Shown: positions 1 through 9,267 of the stretch, piece after piece
Layout: the number at the start of each line of letters is the position of its first letter
How positions within the stretch are numbered: position 1 is the first letter of the stretch
NCBI RefSeq assembly: GCF_036039175.1
Contig: NZ_JAYXKP010000003.1
Location: 1 to 64,000 of the forward strand
DNA: 64,000 bases
Origin: Marinilactibacillus sp036039175
GTDB taxonomy: Bacteria > Bacillota > Bacilli > Lactobacillales > Carnobacteriaceae_A
Reading direction: 5' to 3'
Notes under the pieces: generated by a model
Told to the model about the DNA's origin: nothing
The model's input: the letters and a program-made list of their open reading frames with translations, nothing else
Database searches by the model: none
Made by a program: the position numbers and the translations under genes

Positions 1-281
1 GTCGTTGTTGTTTTAACAGCAACTCATATATCATACCATGTTGTCAGTGTGCTGTCAACACTTTTTTGAAAAGTTATTTTTTTATAACTAATCGTTGTAA
101 GCGTTACACCTGTTGATGTGACAACTACTAAAGTATATCTGATTTAAACTAGATTGTCAATAGTATTTTTAACTTTTTGAATTATCTTTCATTACCGTTG
201 CTTTAATTGTTTTGCAGCAACGAGATTAATAATACCAAGTTATTACAATTTCGTCAACAGTTTTCTTGAAAAAAACTAAAA
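1..281. other. Intergenic left edge, no gene seen
   Basis: This AT-rich stretch shows no convincing open frame, RNA gene or strong promoter. A few short imperfect palindromes are present (for example CGTTGC near 197 pairing with GCAACG near 218), but none has the look of a terminator. The neighbour to the left lies outside the window. Confidence 0.5.
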
Positions 282-312
282 AAAAGCTACTCCATAATTA
301 GAAGTAGCTTTT
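282..312 (-). terminator. Terminator of the AI-2E transporter gene
   Basis: The arms AAAAGCTACT (282-291) and AGTAGCTTTT (303-312) pair, and on the minus strand the hairpin runs into a T tract. It sits directly behind the stop codon of the gene at 318. Confidence 0.8.
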
Positions 313-317
313 CCATC

Positions 318-1607
318 TTACTCTTCAGTATCATTTGACTCTTTTTCATCTTGTTCAGCAATTCGATCATCTTCTTTTTTCTTGTTTCTTCTAGCCTTTT
401 TGATGTTTTTAACAAACTGGCTATCTTCATGATCTTTGCCTCTAATAGCGTCTTCGATTGAGTTAATTTTATACTCACCTGCGACATCACCGTAGTATCT
501 ATTATACCGTTCTTTGTATTTCTGGAAGAAATGAACAACGATAACTTTCAAGATCGCATAGATCGGTACCCCGAATATAAGTCCGAATATACCTAGAAGA
601 TCTCCAATTACCAATAACACGATGATGATCGTCAATGGATGTACATTCAATTGTTTCCCCATAACGTTCGGTTCAATTAAGTTCCCATCTACAAACTGTA
701 CGACCATCCAAACTAAAACTAACAAGAAGACCATTTGCCACGAATCAATAACCGCAACAATAAACGCTGGGATAAAGGATAGTGTCGGACCAACATACGG
801 TATAATTGATAAAAATCCTGCTGCTATTGCTAGTACGATGGCATATTCTAGTCTGATAATAGAAAATCCAATAAACATCATTACACCAATTGAAGTTGCA
901 ATAATCAGTTGCCCTTTTATATAGGCACCTACTTGTGAATTGATCTCACTTGAAACTCTTAATAAATCTTCTCTCCATTTTGGCGGCACTGCAGATAGAA
1001 CAGCTTTTGACATTTTTTTCTCGTCTTTCAATAAGAAAAATAAGATAAGCGGAAAAGTAATTAAGGTAACGACAATATTAGTGACACTGGACACGACAGA
1101 TGAAACGCCGCTTAATCCACTATTCAAATATTCACTAACATTATTCGGGATATCCGCTATAAACGATTCTCCCTGTTCAATGTAGGCATCTACATCTTGA
1201 CCAAATGGCAAGTTAGCTGTCCATCCTGATACCGTATTTGAAATACTTTCTACGAAACTCGGAAAATTTTCGACTAGGCTTTCAAATTGTCCCCTTAAGA
1301 GCGGAATCAATGTACCAATCAATAATCCAATGACTGCAATAATGACTACATAAAGTATTGATACACCCCATAGTCGTTTGATCTTCTTACTTTCTAAGAA
1401 GTCGACAACTGGATTTAATAAGTAATAAAGCAGTAAGGCAATGACCGCTGGCATAAGTACGCTAGAGAATAGTACAACGATTGGATAAAAGATAAAATCT
1501 ACTTGATTGAATAACAAAACGATAATTCCAATCATAATCAAAATACTTAGCGTGAAGACTAAACTAGAGCCTCCTAAAAAATTAATCCACCTTGATGTTT
1601 TTTTCAT
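318..1607 (-). CDS. AI-2E family transporter (YdbI/TqsA-type membrane protein)
   Basis: A 429-residue polytopic membrane protein of the AI-2E exporter (PerM/TqsA) superfamily. The N-terminal half has about three hydrophobic helices and then a soluble loop of roughly 100 residues. The C-terminal half has four or five further helices, including the family-typical stretch PYVGPTLSFIPA. It ends in a Lys/Arg/Glu-rich cytosolic tail of about 60 residues. The start ATG is preceded by AGTAGGAA. Members move varied small molecules or ions, and some relatives act as Na+(Li+)/H+ antiporters, so the substrate is not predictable here. It is probably monocistronic, since a terminator follows it and the lysS terminator precedes it. 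Confidence 0.85.
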   Translation of the reverse strand: MKKTSRWINFLGGSSLVFTLSILIMIGIIVLLFNQVDFIFYPIVVLFSSVLMPAVIALLLYYLLNPVVDFLESKKIKRLWGVSILYVVIIAVIGLLIGTLIPLLRGQFESLVENFPSFVESISNTVSGWTANLPFGQDVDAYIEQGESFIADIPNNVSEYLNSGLSGVSSVVSSVTNIVVTLITFPLILFFLLKDEKKMSKAVLSAVPPKWREDLLRVSSEINSQVGAYIKGQLIIATSIGVMMFIGFSIIRLEYAIVLAIAAGFLSIIPYVGPTLSFIPAFIVAVIDSWQMVFLLVLVWMVVQFVDGNLIEPNVMGKQLNVHPLTIIIVLLVIGDLLGIFGLIFGVPIYAILKVIVVHFFQKYKERYNRYYGDVAGEYKINSIEDAIRGKDHEDSQFVKNIKKARRNKKKEDDRIAEQDEKESNDTEE

Positions 1608-1697
1608 TTTTATTCCTACTTTCTGACGATTCTATTTTTACTTATACCTATTCTATAGTATATAGGCATTTTTATCGAGCAAAGTGAGATATAAAAA

Positions 1698-1738
1698 AAC
1701 ATGCCTCCTATCGTTTTACTGCGATAAGAGGTCATGTA
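1698..1738 (-). terminator. Terminator of lysS
   Basis: A long imperfect stem (ACATG...CTATCG pairing with CGATA...CATGT, loop TTTTACTG) is followed on the minus strand by seven T residues. It lies just behind the lysS stop. Confidence 0.85.
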
Positions 1739-1752
1739 TCTATTTCATGATT

Positions 1753-3255
1753 TTAATCTTGGTTTTTCATCGTTGGGAAGAGCAGAACATCTCTGATTGT
1801 ATTCGCATCTGTTAATAACATTACTAGGCGATCAATCCCAATTCCTAAACCACCTGTTGGCGGCATACCATATTCCAGAGACTCGATAAAGTCTTCATCT
1901 ATTTCATGAGCTTCATCATTACCTTGGTCTTTTTCTTTCATTTGCGCTTCAAATCGTTCTCTTTGATCAATAGGATCATTCAATTCACTGAATGCATTTG
2001 CATATTCGTGACGTGCTATAAATAGCTCAAAGCGGTCAGTAAATCTTGGATCCTGATCGTTTTTCTTCGCTAACGGTGATATTTCAAGCGGGTGTCCATA
2101 CACAAAAGTAGGTTGGATCAAAGTTTCTTCTACAAAAGTTTCGAAGAATTCATTCACTACATGGCCAAATGTAGCATAATCATCTACTGCAACATTATGA
2201 TCCTTTGCAAGTTGACGTGCTTCATCATTTGACATTTCTTGCCAGAAATCAATGCCTGTCTGTTCTTTGATTAAATCTACCATATGTCTGCGAGCCCAAG
2301 AAGAGCCTAAGTCAATTGTTTCTTCTCCATATGTCAATGTATCTGCGCCGATAACCTTTTTCGCTACAGACTTAATCATATCTTCCGTTAAGTTCATAAC
2401 ATCTGATACATCATGATAAGCTGTATAAAGCTCCAACATCGTGAATTCCGGGTTGTGTGTTGTATCAATTCCTTCGTTACGGAAAACTCTACCGATTTCG
2501 TAAACCTTCTCCATTCCTCCAACAATCAAACGTTTTAAATGCAATTCGATAGCAATTCGTAGATAAAGTTCCATATCCAATGCATTGTGATGAGTGATGA
2601 AAGGACGAGCCGCTGCGCCTCCTGCTAAATTGTGTAGGAGTGGCGTTTCAACTTCAAGATAATCTTTTCCATTCAAATAATTTCTAATTTCCTGAATAAT
2701 CTGACTACGCTTAGTGAATCGATCAAACGAATGCTCATTTGCAATCAAATCAAGATATCTTTGACGATATTTTTGTTCTACATTGGTTAATCCATGGTAT
2801 TTATCTGGTAGAGGACGTAGTGCTTTTGAAAGATATGTCAGTTTTTTAGCTCTTACAGTAACTTCTCCTGTATTTGTTTTCATGATTGTACCTTCAATAC
2901 CTAAAAAGTCCCCTAGATCAGCTGCTATAAAACTTTCATATTCTTCATCACCTACAGCATCTTTACGTACATAGATCTGAATTGTACCCTTTTTATCTTT
3001 TAAATTAGCAAATCCAGCTTTTCCTTTACCACGTTTGGTCATCATACGACCAGCAATCGTAACAGAGTGTTCCTCTTCAGATAAATCTTCTTTAGATTTA
3101 TCTTCAAAAGCTTCATGTAATTCTGAAGAAAAATGAGTTCTTTCAAATCTCCCTCCAAAAGGATCGATTCCACGTTCGCGTAATTCGTTCATCTTTTCTC
3201 TACGCACCATTAATTGGTCATTCAATGTTTCTTGATTAGACGGCTCTTGAGTCAT
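1753..3255 (-). CDS. lysS: Lysyl-tRNA synthetase, class II
   Basis: A 500-residue cytosolic enzyme that charges tRNA-Lys using ATP and lysine. The N-terminal third is the OB-fold anticodon-binding domain (around residues 60-165). The catalytic domain carries class II motif 2 (GRVFRNEGIDTTHNPEFT) and motif 3 (GLGIGIDRLVMLL, close to the C-terminus). Length matches bacterial LysS. The ATG is preceded by AGGGAG at a slightly long spacing. It is transcribed alone and closed by its own hairpin. Confidence 0.98.
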   Translation of the reverse strand: MTQEPSNQETLNDQLMVRREKMNELRERGIDPFGGRFERTHFSSELHEAFEDKSKEDLSEEEHSVTIAGRMMTKRGKGKAGFANLKDKKGTIQIYVRKDAVGDEEYESFIAADLGDFLGIEGTIMKTNTGEVTVRAKKLTYLSKALRPLPDKYHGLTNVEQKYRQRYLDLIANEHSFDRFTKRSQIIQEIRNYLNGKDYLEVETPLLHNLAGGAAARPFITHHNALDMELYLRIAIELHLKRLIVGGMEKVYEIGRVFRNEGIDTTHNPEFTMLELYTAYHDVSDVMNLTEDMIKSVAKKVIGADTLTYGEETIDLGSSWARRHMVDLIKEQTGIDFWQEMSNDEARQLAKDHNVAVDDYATFGHVVNEFFETFVEETLIQPTFVYGHPLEISPLAKKNDQDPRFTDRFELFIARHEYANAFSELNDPIDQRERFEAQMKEKDQGNDEAHEIDEDFIESLEYGMPPTGGLGIGIDRLVMLLTDANTIRDVLLFPTMKNQD

Positions 3256-3416
3256 TCGTTTCTTCGCTCCCTATCTTTACCATTTTTATTTTAAATACGA
3301 TTCCTTAAAAGGTATATTTGATGTCAATTTTCACACCAACGTATTCTTTTTATCACTATTGTTAAACTCATACAAATCTCAAGTTCGTTGAATGAGTTAC
3401 ATTCTGAACTATAGTA

Positions 3417-3453
3417 ACACATCTTTACACCTTCTGAAAGGTTCAAAATGTGT
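3417..3453 (-). terminator. Possible terminator downstream of hslO
   Basis: ACACAT (3417-3422) pairs with ATGTGT (3448-3453), with an inner ACCTT/AAGGT stem. There is no good T tract on either side, so it may instead be an mRNA 3'-end or protective structure. Confidence 0.35.
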
Positions 3454-3476
3454 CTTTAACCATTCATTTATTTATC

Positions 3477-4361
3477 TTACTGATTTGCCGCTTCTATTTT
3501 CAATTCTTCTAAATCACTTTCAGTATATTGATATTTTGTTCGACAGAAGTGACATACAGCTTCTGCGCCATGGTCTTCGTCGATCATACTTTGGATTTCG
3601 TTTACTCCTAGAGAAATAATTGCATCCGCAAAACGTTCTTTTGAACAGTCACACTCAAACTCGACTCCAGTTGTTTCTAGGATATTGTACTCCTTGCTTC
3701 CTACTAGTCTACCAAGGATTTGTTCTGGCGTTTCTCCGTTTTCCATTAATGTTGAGACTAAGGGTAAGGTTTCGATGATCGATTCAATTTTTGCTATTGT
3801 TTCTTCTTTAGCTCCAGGTAATACTTGGATCATAAAGCCACCTGCTGCTTTTACCGTCTCATCAGGATTTACGAGCACAGATACGCCAACAGCGGAAGGC
3901 ACCTGTTCTGAATTAGCCATGTAATAAGTGAAATCTTCTCCGAGCTCTCCACTGATCAAGGGTACTTGACCTACAAATGGTTTCTTCATTCCAAGGTCCT
4001 TACTAACTGTTAACATACCTTCTGTCCCAACTGCACCTCTAACATCCAATTTACCCTTTTCATTCAATGGTAAATTCACTTGAGGATTATGGATGTACCC
4101 TTTAGTTTTCCCTTGACCATTACTGTCCACTAAAATGTATCCGACTGGTCCGTCCCCTTCGATTCTAACCGTAATCTTGTCATTCCCTTTAAGAGTTGCA
4201 CCCAAAAGTGTTGTTCCAATCATTGCTCTTCCTAAAGCTGCCGTTGCCGTTGCCCATGTATCGTGTCTTCTTTGTGCTTCAGCTACCATTTCTGTTGCAT
4301 CGATCACATATACTCTGATTTCATTTTCATACGCCAGTGCTTTGATTAATTTATCGTTCAA
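3477..4361 (-). CDS. hslO: Hsp33 redox-regulated holdase chaperone
   Basis: A 294-residue cytosolic chaperone that is switched on when oxidation releases zinc from its C-terminal cysteines. The zinc centre is visible as CDC followed about 30 residues later by CHFC, the CxC...CxxC pattern of Hsp33. The N-terminal domain contains the family stretch IRVEGDGPVG. Length is normal. It lies upstream of lysS, with a terminator separating it from ftsH, so it is likely its own transcript. Confidence 0.97.
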   Translation of the reverse strand: MNDKLIKALAYENEIRVYVIDATEMVAEAQRRHDTWATATAALGRAMIGTTLLGATLKGNDKITVRIEGDGPVGYILVDSNGQGKTKGYIHNPQVNLPLNEKGKLDVRGAVGTEGMLTVSKDLGMKKPFVGQVPLISGELGEDFTYYMANSEQVPSAVGVSVLVNPDETVKAAGGFMIQVLPGAKEETIAKIESIIETLPLVSTLMENGETPEQILGRLVGSKEYNILETTGVEFECDCSKERFADAIISLGVNEIQSMIDEDHGAEAVCHFCRTKYQYTESDLEELKIEAANQ

Positions 4362-4419
4362 TCTATTCTCTCCTTAGTGTGGGTCCATTCTACTTTTTAG
4401 ATATCTAATTATACAAGGA

Positions 4420-4455
4420 AAGAAGAGGAGGGTTAAAGTATCACCTCCTCTTCTT
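4420..4455 (-). terminator. Terminator of ftsH
   Basis: Twelve-base perfect arms (4420-4431 and 4444-4455, AAGAAGAGGAGG and complement) lie behind the ftsH stop. The following tract on the minus strand is only moderately T-rich (TTCTTTCCTTG). Confidence 0.7.
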
Positions 4456-4470
4456 AACTAGTTCTTTGAT

Positions 4471-6582
4471 TTAATTATCTTTATCTTTTTCTGAGGAATC
4501 TTCAGAATCTGACTCAGCGTATTCTTGTTTTGCTTCAAACTCTTTTTCACGCTCTTTTTCACGTTCTTCGCGAAGTCTTTTCGCTTCTTCGAATGAAGTT
4601 CCGATTGGTTCCTCTTTAGGATCTCTCTCAGCTTCTTCACTCTCACGAGGAAATTCTACTGAACCGTCAGCACGTTTGGTAGGCATTACACCATGATCAA
4701 ACAAGCTCTTGATTTCTTTTTCGTCCAGCGTTTCAACTTCAAGCAGTTTTTGAGCAATCAATTCATGAGCAGCTTTATTCTCTTCAAGAATTTTTCTTGC
4801 TTCGTCATGTCCTTCGTTCAAGATTCTTAAAACTTCCTGATCTATTTGATAAGCAAACTGTTCAGAGTAAGCTTTAGATTGAGAATAATCTCTTCCTAAG
4901 AATACTTGACCATTGCCTTCATATTGTACCGGTCCAAGCAAATCACTCATACCGTATTCTGTTACCATACTACGAGCTAATTGTGTTGCTTGTTGGAAGT
5001 CATTTGAAGCACCACTTGATTGAGAGTCAAATACCATTTCTTCTGCGACTCGACCACCAAGAAGCCCAACAATTTGTTCGAACATTTCTTTTTTAGTCAT
5101 TAAGAAGCGGTCTTCTCTTGGTAGCATAATAGCATATCCACCTGCACGACCACGTGGTACAATTGTTACTTTATGAACGATACGTGCATCACTCAATACT
5201 AATCCGACAATAGTATGTCCTGCTTCATGATAAGCAACCATGCTACGTTCCACTTTAGAAATCACTCGATCTTTCTTAGCAGGTCCCGCAATGACTCGGT
5301 CATGTGCTTCATCTACATCTAAAGCTTCGATTGTTTTACTATCACGTCTAGCAGCAATCAATGCGGCTTCGTTCATCAAGTTCTCTAAATCTGCTCCGGC
5401 AAACCCTGGAGTTTGTTTAGCAATTTGTTTCAAATCAACACTTGGTCCCATTGGTTTGTTTTTAGAGTGAACTTTAAGAATCGCTTCACGTCCTTTAACA
5501 TCCGGACGTCCAACTAAAATACGGCGGTCAAAACGACCTGGACGAAGTAATGCAGGATCTAGAACATCTTGACGGTTTGTAGCCGCTATAACGATAATTC
5601 CTTCATTACCTGTAAAACCATCCATTTCAACAAGTAACTGGTTCAAGGTTTGTTCACGCTCATCGTGACCCCCACCCATTCCAGCTCCACGCTGACGACC
5701 AACTGCATCGATCTCATCGATAAAGATAATCGCTGGCGCATTTTTCTTCGCATTCTCAAATAAATCTCTTACACGACTTGCTCCAACACCGACGAACATT
5801 TCTACAAACTCAGAACCTGAGATTGAGAAGAAAGGAACACCAGCTTCACCTGCAACGGCTTTTGCAAGTAATGTTTTACCTGTTCCTGGAGGTCCTTCAA
5901 GCAGAACACCTGCTGGAATTCTAGCACCAAGGTTTGAGAATCTTCGAGGATCTTTAAGAAATTCGACAATTTCTACAAGTTCTTCTTTTTCTTCATCCGC
6001 ACCCGCAACATCCGAGAATCGAACTTTACTGGTTTTAGCATCGCTTTCTTTAGCTTTGGACTTACCAAAGTTCATTACGCCACGTCCGCCACCTGCTCCG
6101 CCGCCACCTTGACCAGCCTGGTTCATCATAAAGTAAAGGAACCCGACAAGTAATAATAGAGGTAATACTGAAATCAGAAGACTTGCCCAGATACTAACCG
6201 AAGGCTCTTCGATTGGCTGGATTTCTACGTTGTTCTGATTCGCTAAAGCTTGAACATCTTGTACAGCAGAATCATTTTGTAGAATTGCTGATGAAAAGTT
6301 TCTTGTTTCTTGCTCTACATTCCCAAAAAGGGATACACCTGTCTCGTTTTCAACTTGGACTTCTTCTCCTGCACGGAATGTACCCGTGATTTCGTAGATG
6401 CCTCCAGTTGGTTGAATCGTAAATTCTTCTACTTTATCATCTTCAAGGAGTTGAACAAACTCTGTTGAACTATATCCTTGTGAGGTTTCACCCGAACCGC
6501 TCGTGAAGTAGCTAACTAATCCGATGATTCCAAAAAATACAATGATGTAGAAGAGACCGCTATTGAAAAATCCTTTCTTCAT
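4471..6582 (-). CDS. ftsH: ATP-dependent zinc metalloprotease FtsH
   Basis: A membrane-anchored AAA+ protease that degrades misfolded membrane proteins and regulatory substrates. About residues 10-30 and 130-155 form two membrane helices around an extracellular domain. Walker A GPPGTGKT lies near residue 232, Walker B FIDEID near 290, and the zinc site HEAGH near 455. The C-terminal tail is very acidic and charged. I place the start at the ATG of MKKGFFNSG (6582) because GGAGG lies 5 nt upstream of it; an in-frame ATG 12 nt earlier overlaps that ribosome binding site. Protein length is then 703. In many Firmicutes hpt and ftsH are adjacent; here a divergent antiporter gene separates them. Confidence 0.98.
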   Translation of the reverse strand: MKKGFFNSGLFYIIVFFGIIGLVSYFTSGSGETSQGYSSTEFVQLLEDDKVEEFTIQPTGGIYEITGTFRAGEEVQVENETGVSLFGNVEQETRNFSSAILQNDSAVQDVQALANQNNVEIQPIEEPSVSIWASLLISVLPLLLLVGFLYFMMNQAGQGGGGAGGGRGVMNFGKSKAKESDAKTSKVRFSDVAGADEEKEELVEIVEFLKDPRRFSNLGARIPAGVLLEGPPGTGKTLLAKAVAGEAGVPFFSISGSEFVEMFVGVGASRVRDLFENAKKNAPAIIFIDEIDAVGRQRGAGMGGGHDEREQTLNQLLVEMDGFTGNEGIIVIAATNRQDVLDPALLRPGRFDRRILVGRPDVKGREAILKVHSKNKPMGPSVDLKQIAKQTPGFAGADLENLMNEAALIAARRDSKTIEALDVDEAHDRVIAGPAKKDRVISKVERSMVAYHEAGHTIVGLVLSDARIVHKVTIVPRGRAGGYAIMLPREDRFLMTKKEMFEQIVGLLGGRVAEEMVFDSQSSGASNDFQQATQLARSMVTEYGMSDLLGPVQYEGNGQVFLGRDYSQSKAYSEQFAYQIDQEVLRILNEGHDEARKILEENKAAHELIAQKLLEVETLDEKEIKSLFDHGVMPTKRADGSVEFPRESEEAERDPKEEPIGTSFEEAKRLREEREKEREKEFEAKQEYAESDSEDSSEKDKDN

Positions 6583-7219
6583 GCCATCCTCCATCTAACT
6601 ATAAGTTATCTTATTTAAATAGTAATTACTATTTAGAAATATAATTGTTTTATTCTTAACTATGTTAACATACTAGACCTTTTTTGACTATGAAAAATGT
6701 TTGACCTTTCCTTAACCATCGTTCTTACGTTATGTCCTATTGGCCTACTATAACTATAAACAGAACACGTACTCAATTTTCTGTTTCTCCTTGTTTACAC
6801 TTTTTTTAGAAGATAGGGCATCCATACTCCTTTATTATACCATAATTCAATCATCTTTTTATAGTAGATGTTCCTTATTTCATACTGATTCTATAGCACT
6901 TTAACTTAAAAATTGATTCGACTATCCTTTTATCTAACTCTCTTTTTTTGCTTGAATACAATCTTTTGTGGTTTCGCCTCTTTAGAATAGAACTACTGTC
7001 TTCTAGATCGCAATTGGAAATGACCGTATACACTCAAATATTCCTACTAATAAGTCTATTACGTTCCTTTCTTCTCTCTGCTCCTTATTAATTAGTTGCC
7101 ACTCTATCTTAAAACACACTTTTTGTGTAATTTTGAATTTTATCATTTTTTCAGTTTCAGCATCATTCATATGTTATTATAAAATCTGTTGAAAAAATCG
7201 ATTTAAAAGGAGTGTTTTT
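6583..7219. promoter_or_regulatory. Long divergent intergenic region, with candidate ftsH promoter
   Basis: About 640 nt without a convincing gene. On the minus strand an extended -10 element (TGGTATAAT, core 6834-6839) could start a roughly 240-nt ftsH leader. Just behind it AAAGGAG precedes a 23-codon frame that ends well before ftsH, a possible leader peptide or chance. Nothing else recognisable was seen. Confidence 0.4.
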
Positions 7220-8536
7220 GTGTTGAGCAACCCCGTTTTAATTTCTGTTGCAATCATGATTACTTTATCACTGTTAAAGTTGAATGTTTTATTAGCATTG
7301 ATTATCGCTGCTTTGGCTGGTGGACTTGTAGCTGGAATGCCTTTGGACTACACTATGGAAGTCTTGATTGGCGGTATGGGAAAGAATGCAGAAACAGCAT
7401 TAAACTATATCTTGTTAGGCGCTTTGGCTGCCGCGATTCAAAAAACTGGAGCAGCAAAGATTATTACGCAATCCTTATCTAAAAGTATGAAAGGTACTGG
7501 AAAATTACTCATTTTTATCATTGCCCTAATCAGCATATTCTCACAAAATCTCATTCCAGTACACATTGCTTTTATTCCAATTCTTATCCCTCCCCTTATC
7601 CCCATCATGAATAAACTGAATATTGACAGAAGAGCTGTTGCTTCAGCTTTGACTTTTGGTCTGAAAGCTCCTTACATCGTCATTCCAGCTGGCTATGGTT
7701 TGATCTTTCATACGACTATTCGTAATGAGATGGCAACGAGCGGCTTAGTCCTTAACAATCTGGAGATATGGCAAGTAATGTGGATACCTGGCCTCGCCAT
7801 GGTCGTTGGTCTTTTGGTGGCTGTTTTGATTAGTTACGCGAAACCAAGAGCCTATCAAAACGCAAGACAAGATAGTGTAGGTTCCGAAACAAGTGATGAA
7901 AACGAGCAGAAGATTTTGTTCAATAAAGATCATGCTTTTGCAGTCATCGGAGCAGTGGCTGCTTTAATTGTTCAGCTAACCGTTGGATCTTTAATATTAG
8001 GTGCACTGCTTGGTTTGACGATTATGGTTGTCAGCGGAGCTATCAAGTGGTCAAATATTGATGATATGTTAAAAAGTGGTATTAGTATGATGGGCTTTAT
8101 CGCATTTGTCATGTTGGTTGCTTCAGGATATGGTGATGTGATTCGAGCGACTGGAGGCATCGATACTTTGGTTGAATCGGTGGTTGGCATCATTGGAACA
8201 AATCAGCTTGTAGCTGCTACTTGCATGATTGTTTTAGGATTGCTTATTACTTTAGGTATAGGGACTTCTTTTGGAACTATCCCCATTATTGCTGCCATTT
8301 ATGTTCCTCTTGCAACAGAGCTCGGTTTCAGTGCTATGGCAATCGTGTTGTTAATTGGTTCAGCAGCTGCACTGGGAGATGCCGGGTCGCCAGCTTCTGA
8401 TAGTACACTAGGACCTACAGCAGGACTGAATATCGACAATCAGCACGATCATATATGGGATACCTGTGTACCTACATTTCTTCATTACAACATTCCAATC
8501 ATGATTTTCGGGATCGTTGGTGCAATGATATTATAA
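7220..8536 (+). CDS. Na+/H+ antiporter family protein (YuiF-like)
   Basis: A 438-residue integral membrane protein with about 11-12 hydrophobic segments. It resembles the NhaC/YuiF branch of the ion-transporter superfamily, with stretches such as QNLIPVHIAFIPILIPPLIP and, late in the protein, GDAGSPASDSTLGPTAGLN. It would exchange sodium for protons or carry an organic substrate; some relatives have been assigned to amino acid transport, so the substrate is open. I use the GTG start at 7220, which has AAAGGAG 7 nt upstream; a TTG follows immediately and is also possible. It is a single-gene insertion on the opposite strand between ftsH and hpt, closed by a strong bidirectional hairpin. Confidence 0.8.
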   Translation: MLSNPVLISVAIMITLSLLKLNVLLALIIAALAGGLVAGMPLDYTMEVLIGGMGKNAETALNYILLGALAAAIQKTGAAKIITQSLSKSMKGTGKLLIFIIALISIFSQNLIPVHIAFIPILIPPLIPIMNKLNIDRRAVASALTFGLKAPYIVIPAGYGLIFHTTIRNEMATSGLVLNNLEIWQVMWIPGLAMVVGLLVAVLISYAKPRAYQNARQDSVGSETSDENEQKILFNKDHAFAVIGAVAALIVQLTVGSLILGALLGLTIMVVSGAIKWSNIDDMLKSGISMMGFIAFVMLVASGYGDVIRATGGIDTLVESVVGIIGTNQLVAATCMIVLGLLITLGIGTSFGTIPIIAAIYVPLATELGFSAMAIVLLIGSAAALGDAGSPASDSTLGPTAGLNIDNQHDHIWDTCVPTFLHYNIPIMIFGIVGAMIL

Positions 8537-8588
8537 TCATTTCGGTATACTTTTAAAATACTATATTTAATCAGCTCAAGGAAAATAA

Positions 8589-8636
8589 AAAATAAGAAGC
8601 CTACTAGTCCATTTAGACTAGTAGGCTTCTTATTTT
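8589..8636. terminator. Bidirectional terminator between antiporter gene and hpt
   Basis: A perfect 21-bp stem (8589-8609 with 8616-8636) around loop CATTTA, with A/T runs on both outer sides. It serves the convergent genes at 8536 and 8691. Confidence 0.93.
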
Positions 8637-8690
8637 ACTTCGTTTAAACACATTGGTTAGATATATTTAAAACTGAACGCTTTGACTCAA

Positions 8691-9227
8691 TTATTGATAG
8701 ATTTCTGGTTTCAAAATGCCGATATATGGAAGGTTACGGTAGCGTTCTGCGAAGTCAAGACCATATCCTACTACGAACTCATGAGGAACTTCAAATCCAA
8801 TCCAGTCTACTTCCATATCTACTGCACGACCAGATGGTTTATCTAGTAACGTAACGATCTTCACAGAAGCTGCTTTTCTATATTTAAACATATCTTTGAG
8901 GTACGCTAGCGTACGACCTGTATCGATAATATCTTCTACAAACAGTACATGTCTGCCTTCTACATTAGTATCCAAGTCCTTAAGGATTTTAACCTCTCCT
9001 GAAGAAGTGGTTTCATTTCCGTAACTAGAAACATCCATAAAGTCGATTTCAAGATAAATTTCCATGGCTTTTATTAAATCTGCCATAAAAGGTAATGCAC
9101 CTTTTAGTACCCCTACAAGTAAAGGGTTCTTATCATGGTACTCTTCTTTTAAGATTGCTCCAAGCTCCTGTACTTTCGCTTGAATTTCTTCTTCTGAGAT
9201 TAGAATTTTCTCCATATCTGATTTCAT
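8691..9227 (-). CDS. hpt: Hypoxanthine phosphoribosyltransferase
   Basis: A 178-residue cytosolic purine salvage enzyme making IMP or GMP from hypoxanthine or guanine and PRPP. The PRPP loop VLFVEDIIDTGRTL (around residue 100) is intact. Family-typical segments near the N-terminus (LLVGVLKGALPFMADLI) and the C-terminal FVVGYGLDFAERYRNLPYIG are also present. The ATG has AAGGAG about 11 nt upstream. It follows tilS by 40 nt on the same strand, the usual tilS-hpt operon order. Confidence 0.96.
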   Translation of the reverse strand: MKSDMEKILISEEEIQAKVQELGAILKEEYHDKNPLLVGVLKGALPFMADLIKAMEIYLEIDFMDVSSYGNETTSSGEVKILKDLDTNVEGRHVLFVEDIIDTGRTLAYLKDMFKYRKAASVKIVTLLDKPSGRAVDMEVDWIGFEVPHEFVVGYGLDFAERYRNLPYIGILKPEIYQ

Positions 9228-9267
9228 TGTTTAATCGACTCCTTCTATTTTATTTGATGATTTCTTT

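Noticed and set aside
1..240. Start of an rRNA operon or RNA gene at the left edge
   Set aside because: Only weak palindromes and no rRNA or tRNA-like sequence are visible.
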